Assembly (NCBI GenBank): GCA_030017825.1
Contig: JASEGW010000066.1
Span: 1 to 7,919 of the forward strand
DNA length: 7,919 bases
Direction of reading: 5' to 3'
Source: a bacterium
GTDB taxonomy: Bacteria; UBA9089; JAHJRX01
A program made the translations under genes and the position numbers. A model generated the notes under the pieces. It worked only from the letters and a program-made list of their open reading frames with translations, had not been told where the DNA came from and did not search any database. Shown piece after piece: positions 3,978 to 7,919 of this stretch (positions within the stretch are counted from its first letter, which is position 1; each line of letters opens with the position of its first letter).

Positions 3978-5344
3978 TAGAATATTTTTCCAGGATTCAT
4001 TATATTTGCAGGATCAAATAAATTTTTTATTTTCTTCATTAATTCCATTTCTGTTTCTTTAATTTCTAAATTTAAATATTTAGATTTGGTGTTTCCTATG
4101 CCATGCTCTCCAGATAATGTTCCTTCTATTTTTATGGTATAAGTAAATATTTCTTTAATAGCTTTCTCTACTTTTTTCATCTCTTCTTTATTTCTCTTGT
4201 CTGTTAAAATATTAATATGAAAATTACCGTCTCCTGCATGTCCATACGACATAACGCGAATGCCATATTTCTTAGAAATTTCTTCAATCTTATTTAACAT
4301 TTCAACTATTTTAGTTCGTGGGATACATATATCTTCATTAACTTTTGTAAAGCAAATCTTGTAAATAGCAGGAGATATAGACTTCCTAACTAACCATAAT
4401 TTATTTCGTTCTTTTACATTTTTAGCAATTTTTGTGGTAGCCCCTCTTTTCTTGGTAATCTCTTCTATAATCCTTATCTCTTTTTCCACAGTATCTTCTC
4501 GACCATCAACTTCTATTATTAAAGCTGCTTCTATTTGGTCAGTATTTAATTCAAAATATTCTTTTACACATTGAATGGCGGTTCTATCCATAAATTCTAA
4601 AGCTGCAGGAACAATTTTACTTTTAATAATTTCGATAATAGTAGCAATAGTCACTTCTTTATCTTTAAATGCTGCTAAAAGAGTATGGGTACACTCCGGT
4701 TGAGGTAAAAGTTTTAAAACAGCTTTGGTAATAATTCCTAAGGTGCCCTCGCTTCCAACAATTAGACTAATTAAATTATATCCAGTTGCTGATTTTAAAG
4801 TTTTACTTCCTAAATTTATAATTTCTCCTGTAGGCAACACCATTTCTAAAGACAATACATAATCTTTGGTGGTGCCATATCGCAATCCTCTTAATCCTCC
4901 GGCAGATTCAGCAATATTTCCACCAATGGTACTAGTCTTATTGCTAGCTGGGTCAGGTGGATAAAATAGTCCTTTTTCTTCTGCAGCTGTTTGCAAATCA
5001 GCTGTAATTACTCCTGGTTCCACGATAGCCCAAAAATTTTCAGTATCTATTTCCATAATTTTATTCATTCTAGTAAGATCTATTACTAAACCTCCATTTA
5101 TTGGTAGGCAACCTCCTGTCATTCCAGTGGCAGCCCCTCGTGGGTAAACAGCAATTTTTTCTTTATTAGCCAAAACCAATATTTGCGAGATTTCTTCTTT
5201 AGTAATAGGCCTTACTACTAAGTCAGCCAAATATTCTTGACCAGTAGCATCATAAGAATAACACATACATTCTTCACGTGAGCTTAAAACATTTTTATTT
5301 CCTACAATATTTTTCATTTCTTTGACAAATCTATCACTAATCAT
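3971..5344 (-). CDS. glcD: FAD-linked 2-hydroxyacid dehydrogenase, GlcD/D-lactate dehydrogenase family
   Basis: This 457-residue flavoprotein belongs to the vanillyl-alcohol-oxidase/PCMH superfamily. Members oxidise D-2-hydroxyacids (glycolate, D-lactate, D-2-hydroxyglutarate) to 2-oxoacids and pass electrons to a partner such as an iron-sulfur protein or ETF. The FAD-binding domain (about 40-215) shows PRGAATGMTGGCLP (68-81), PPDPASNKTSTIGGNIAES (129-147) and YGTTKDYV (156-163). The C-terminal cap/oxidase domain (about 220-457) has EDICIPR (337-343), YGHAGDGNFHINIL (367-380, the metal/substrate His cluster), SGEHGIG (411-417) and NPGKIF (450-455). Length is normal and no signal peptide is seen. 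The start ATG lies inside the last codons of the penicillin-binding protein gene (8-nt overlap), with GGAG 10 nt upstream, so the two are probably cotranscribed and translationally coupled. No glcE/glcF or lutAB partner is adjacent, so the electron acceptor is unknown. The substrate cannot be told from sequence. Confidence 0.9.
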   Translation of the reverse strand: MISDRFVKEMKNIVGNKNVLSSREECMCYSYDATGQEYLADLVVRPITKEEISQILVLANKEKIAVYPRGAATGMTGGCLPINGGLVIDLTRMNKIMEIDTENFWAIVEPGVITADLQTAAEEKGLFYPPDPASNKTSTIGGNIAESAGGLRGLRYGTTKDYVLSLEMVLPTGEIINLGSKTLKSATGYNLISLIVGSEGTLGIITKAVLKLLPQPECTHTLLAAFKDKEVTIATIIEIIKSKIVPAALEFMDRTAIQCVKEYFELNTDQIEAALIIEVDGREDTVEKEIRIIEEITKKRGATTKIAKNVKERNKLWLVRKSISPAIYKICFTKVNEDICIPRTKIVEMLNKIEEISKKYGIRVMSYGHAGDGNFHINILTDKRNKEEMKKVEKAIKEIFTYTIKIEGTLSGEHGIGNTKSKYLNLEIKETEMELMKKIKNLFDPANIMNPGKIFYN

Positions 5345-7592
5345 TATTATCTATCTCCTTAGGCAATCTATTTGCCTCTCTAAGGTCTTTACTATCATTG
5401 ATGATTGTTTCCTGAAGTAACTTTTCACCTTCTACATGGTTTCTACCACAGTATTTTGTAGGAGCTGTGCCCAAAACAAATGCTTCTCGTATTTTATGAG
5501 GACAAGATTCCGTAGCCAAAAGCCCTGTTTTAGCATCAATAGTAGCAAAGCAGATATTTTTTGGCACAGGAAATTCATTTGATGGAACATCCTTTAAAGC
5601 TTCATTTATAAAAGAAGCAAATATAGGTCCAGCTATACTTCCGCCACATCGATTATCTCCCATAGAAAGTTTCCCTTTATCATAACCTACCCAGATAGCA
5701 GCTACTAAATCTGGAGTGAATCCAATAAACCAAGCATCTGCATAATCATTAGTTGTTCCTGTTTTGCCAGCAATAGGTCTATTTACTTTAGAGCCCACTC
5801 CATATGCTGCTGTGCCACTGGTAACTACTCCCTTCAAGAGATTAGTTATAATATAAGCTGTTTCTTCGGAAAGAATTTTAGTTTGAGGAGAAATATTTTC
5901 TTTAATTAAATTGTTCTCTTGATCCTCAATATAGCGTATAGCCAAAGGATCCACCTTAACTCCTTGATTGGCTAAAACACCATAAGCAGTAGCAATCTCA
6001 ATAGGATACACTTCTGAAGTTCCTAAAGCTAAAGACAGAGTAGGCATAAGAAAACTTTTTATACCCATTTTTCTAGCATAAGTAGCTACAGTTAAAGGAG
6101 TAACCATTTCTAACAATTTTACTGTAGCTACATTAATAGAATGAACTAAGGATGTTCTAAGAGTAACATATCCATAAAATTTTTCTTTATAATTCTTGGG
6201 AATCCATTCTTTGTCCTTGCCTTGGTATATTGTTGGAGCATCATAAATAGTATCTGAGGCTTTAAAACCTGTATCAATAGCTACAGTAAATACAAATGGC
6301 TTAAATGCTGAACCAGGTTGTCTTTTAGCTTGCACAGTACGATTAAACTGATTGTCTTTATTAAATTCACTTCCTCCTGCCATAGCCATAATATATCCAT
6401 TTTTTGGGTTTAAAACTATTATGCAGCCCTCAATTTTTTGTCCTTCTACTTGAGCTTCCCATTCCTCATCGCTTATTTCTGTTGTAATTTCTACTCCTGC
6501 TTTTTTATCTATCTCTCTAGTAGACTTTAGCTTAATGCGAGGTAATTTGTTAATCCATTCTAATTGAGAGGATAATGCCTTTTGGGCAGCTTTTTGCATA
6601 TTTAAATCAAGGGTTGCGTAAACTTTAAGGCCTCCTTTATATAAAATGTCTCCTCCATATTTTTTTTCTAATTCTTGACGAATATATTCAGCAAAGTAAG
6701 GAGCTTTATTGATAATAGCTTTATCTCTAATAATATCTTTTTTATTTTCTCTTTCTTGCAGCTCTTTATCTAAAATTTTTATAGCTTCTTTGGCTTCATA
6801 TGCAGTAATAAAATTTAAATTTAGCATTCTATTAAGAACAAAAACCTGACGGTTTTTTCCAGCCATAGGATTGCTAATAGGAGAATAACTATTGGGAGCT
6901 TTAGGAAGGCCTGCCAACATAGCACTCTCAGCTAAATTTAAATCTTTAGAATGTTTTCCAAAATACCATAAGGCTGCAGCTTCTACCCCATAAGCACCAT
7001 GACCAAAGTAGATTTTATTAAAATATCGCTCTAAAATTTCATCTTTAGTATATCTTCGTTCTATTTGAATAGCTAAAAGAACTTCTTGAATTTTTCGAGA
7101 ATAAGTGCGCTCGCTAGTCAAAAATAATACTTTAGCCAATTGCTGAGTTATAGAGCTTCCTCCTTCTTTGATATGTCCTGCTTTAAGATTTTTGTAAAAA
7201 GCTCTAATAGTACCTTTTAAATTTACCCCTTTGTGCTTATAAAAACCTGTATCTTCAGTAGCAATAACAGCGTTTATAAGATGATAAGGGAGAGAAGACA
7301 AGCTAACAATCTCTCTTCTTTCTTCAAAAAACTCAACTATAATTTCATTGTTAACAGAATAAATTTTAGTAGGGAGTACCCATTTATCCCCTTTATATTT
7401 TTCTAAGGGTTTAATAGAAGGCAAATCTTTAGAAAGATTAAGGATAATCCCAATCCCAATTCCTGTTCCAAAAGAAAAAGACAAGAAAGCTATTACAAGA
7501 ATTATTTTCCTAAAATTACTATAATTTCTTATTATAGATTTTCTTATAACTTTCTTAAATTTTCTTGATTCTGTTTTTATATTTCTTTTCAT
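5337..7592 (-). CDS. mrcA: Class A penicillin-binding protein 1A, bifunctional peptidoglycan synthase
   Basis: This membrane-anchored 751-residue enzyme polymerises lipid II and cross-links the glycan strands. A basic cytoplasmic N-terminus is followed by one membrane segment (about 30-52). The GT51 glycosyltransferase domain (about 75-245) shows ATEDTGFYKHKGVN with catalytic Glu113, EGGSSITQQLAKVLFL (143-158), RKIQEVLLAIQIERRYTKDE (166-185) and FNKIYFGHGAYGVEAAA (191-207). The transpeptidase domain (about 385-665) has the SxxK motif S428-A-F-K431 in RQPGSAFKPF, SxN as S485-I-N487, and KTGT 610-613. A short Cys-containing tail (CFATIDAKTG, ESCPHK, YCGRNH) follows, as in many PBP1A proteins. 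All catalytic motifs are intact. ATG 7592 has only a weak GAAG-type ribosome binding site; I keep it because the basic residues before the membrane segment are typical. Gene symbol by family; ponA is an equally used name. Confidence 0.95.
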   Translation of the reverse strand: MKRNIKTESRKFKKVIRKSIIRNYSNFRKIILVIAFLSFSFGTGIGIGIILNLSKDLPSIKPLEKYKGDKWVLPTKIYSVNNEIIVEFFEERREIVSLSSLPYHLINAVIATEDTGFYKHKGVNLKGTIRAFYKNLKAGHIKEGGSSITQQLAKVLFLTSERTYSRKIQEVLLAIQIERRYTKDEILERYFNKIYFGHGAYGVEAAALWYFGKHSKDLNLAESAMLAGLPKAPNSYSPISNPMAGKNRQVFVLNRMLNLNFITAYEAKEAIKILDKELQERENKKDIIRDKAIINKAPYFAEYIRQELEKKYGGDILYKGGLKVYATLDLNMQKAAQKALSSQLEWINKLPRIKLKSTREIDKKAGVEITTEISDEEWEAQVEGQKIEGCIIVLNPKNGYIMAMAGGSEFNKDNQFNRTVQAKRQPGSAFKPFVFTVAIDTGFKASDTIYDAPTIYQGKDKEWIPKNYKEKFYGYVTLRTSLVHSINVATVKLLEMVTPLTVATYARKMGIKSFLMPTLSLALGTSEVYPIEIATAYGVLANQGVKVDPLAIRYIEDQENNLIKENISPQTKILSEETAYIITNLLKGVVTSGTAAYGVGSKVNRPIAGKTGTTNDYADAWFIGFTPDLVAAIWVGYDKGKLSMGDNRCGGSIAGPIFASFINEALKDVPSNEFPVPKNICFATIDAKTGLLATESCPHKIREAFVLGTAPTKYCGRNHVEGEKLLQETIINDSKDLREANRLPKEIDNND

Positions 7593-7919
7593 ATAACTTC
7601 AACTCAAATTCTGCAATTAAATCGTAGAAATTATTGAGTTATAGAGTTTTAAGTTTAAGAGTTAAGAATTAGAGCTTTAGGGTTAAAAACCTAAGAATTA
7701 AAGGTTAAATAAACCCAAAATCTATTAAACTCCAAAACTACTATCTCTTAAATTCTAAATATTCTATGGTTTTTAAATACATTTTTTTGGGCTTCATAAA
7801 GAAAAAATAAAAATATAGCATCTATTAATCATAATTTGACATAGAACAAATTGATTTAACTATAAACGAACATTATGTTTCTACCGATATTATGTTCCTA
7901 ACGAAACGATTATTCTCAT
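7593..7919. other. AT-rich region upstream of the PBP gene, no gene seen
   Basis: No convincing coding frame or RNA gene is visible. It must hold the start signals of the penicillin-binding protein operon, but no promoter stands out. It contains degenerate TTAAGAATTA-like repeats (TAAGAATTA at 7663-7671 and 7692-7700), a small dyad TTAGG/CCTAA (7677-7681 and 7690-7694), and a 17-bp tandem repeat near the window end. Confidence 0.55.
7872..7905. repeat. Two tandem 17-bp units
   Basis: ATTATGTTTCTACCGAT (7872-7888) is followed directly by ATTATGTTCCTAACGAA (7889-7905), identical at 14 of 17 positions. The run is close to the window edge, so more units or an element end may lie beyond it. Confidence 0.55.

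Noticed and set aside
7890..7919. ATG at the window edge on the minus strand, reading MRIIVSLGT
   Set aside because: The frame stops after nine residues, and there is no evidence that it is translated.

Overview
This is a very AT-rich bacterial window with long intergenic stretches and ordinary bacterial start signals (GGAG-type ribosome binding sites and TTGACA/TATAAT-like promoters). The organism cannot be named from sequence alone. A class A penicillin-binding protein shows a peptidoglycan wall. An acetyl-CoA-carboxylase-type biotin carrier, two flavin 2-hydroxyacid dehydrogenases and two lipoproteins fit a low-GC, probably anaerobic or uncultured bacterial lineage, but that placement is inference.

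Layout. Plus strand: a gene-free stretch (1-316), a broken fluoride-channel gene (crcB/fluC, 317-702), an intact LhgO-like FAD oxidoreductase (734-1843) ending in a 15-bp-stem terminator, and a stand-alone accB (2069-2503) ending in a 13-bp-stem, probably bidirectional, terminator. Minus strand, converging on that terminator: a penicillin-binding protein 1A gene (7592-5337) overlapping a GlcD-like FAD dehydrogenase gene by 8 nt (5344-3971), then a Glu-rich lipoprotein gene (from 3859), insertion-sequence debris, and a 56-residue acidic lipoprotein (2749-2579).

The unusual part is 2.58-3.98 kb. Two 50-bp direct repeats (94% identical) resemble insertion-sequence ends. Each lies upstream of a promoter-like sequence and an acidic lipoprotein gene. 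One directly overlaps the glcD stop codon; the other lies beyond the C-terminal remnant of a transposase. Between them are a frameshifted lipoprotein gene whose linker is a 17-triplet GAA tract and a remnant that may be the end of a DUF4143-type ATPase on the other strand. I read this as an eroded mobile-element scar now occupied by fast-evolving surface lipoproteins.

Functionally, LhgO-like and GlcD-like proteins oxidise L- and D-2-hydroxyacids respectively, AccB feeds fatty-acid synthesis, and PBP1A builds the wall. They look like neighbouring housekeeping genes rather than one dedicated system. I found no CRISPR array, RNA gene, phage module or clearly new defence or biosynthetic system.
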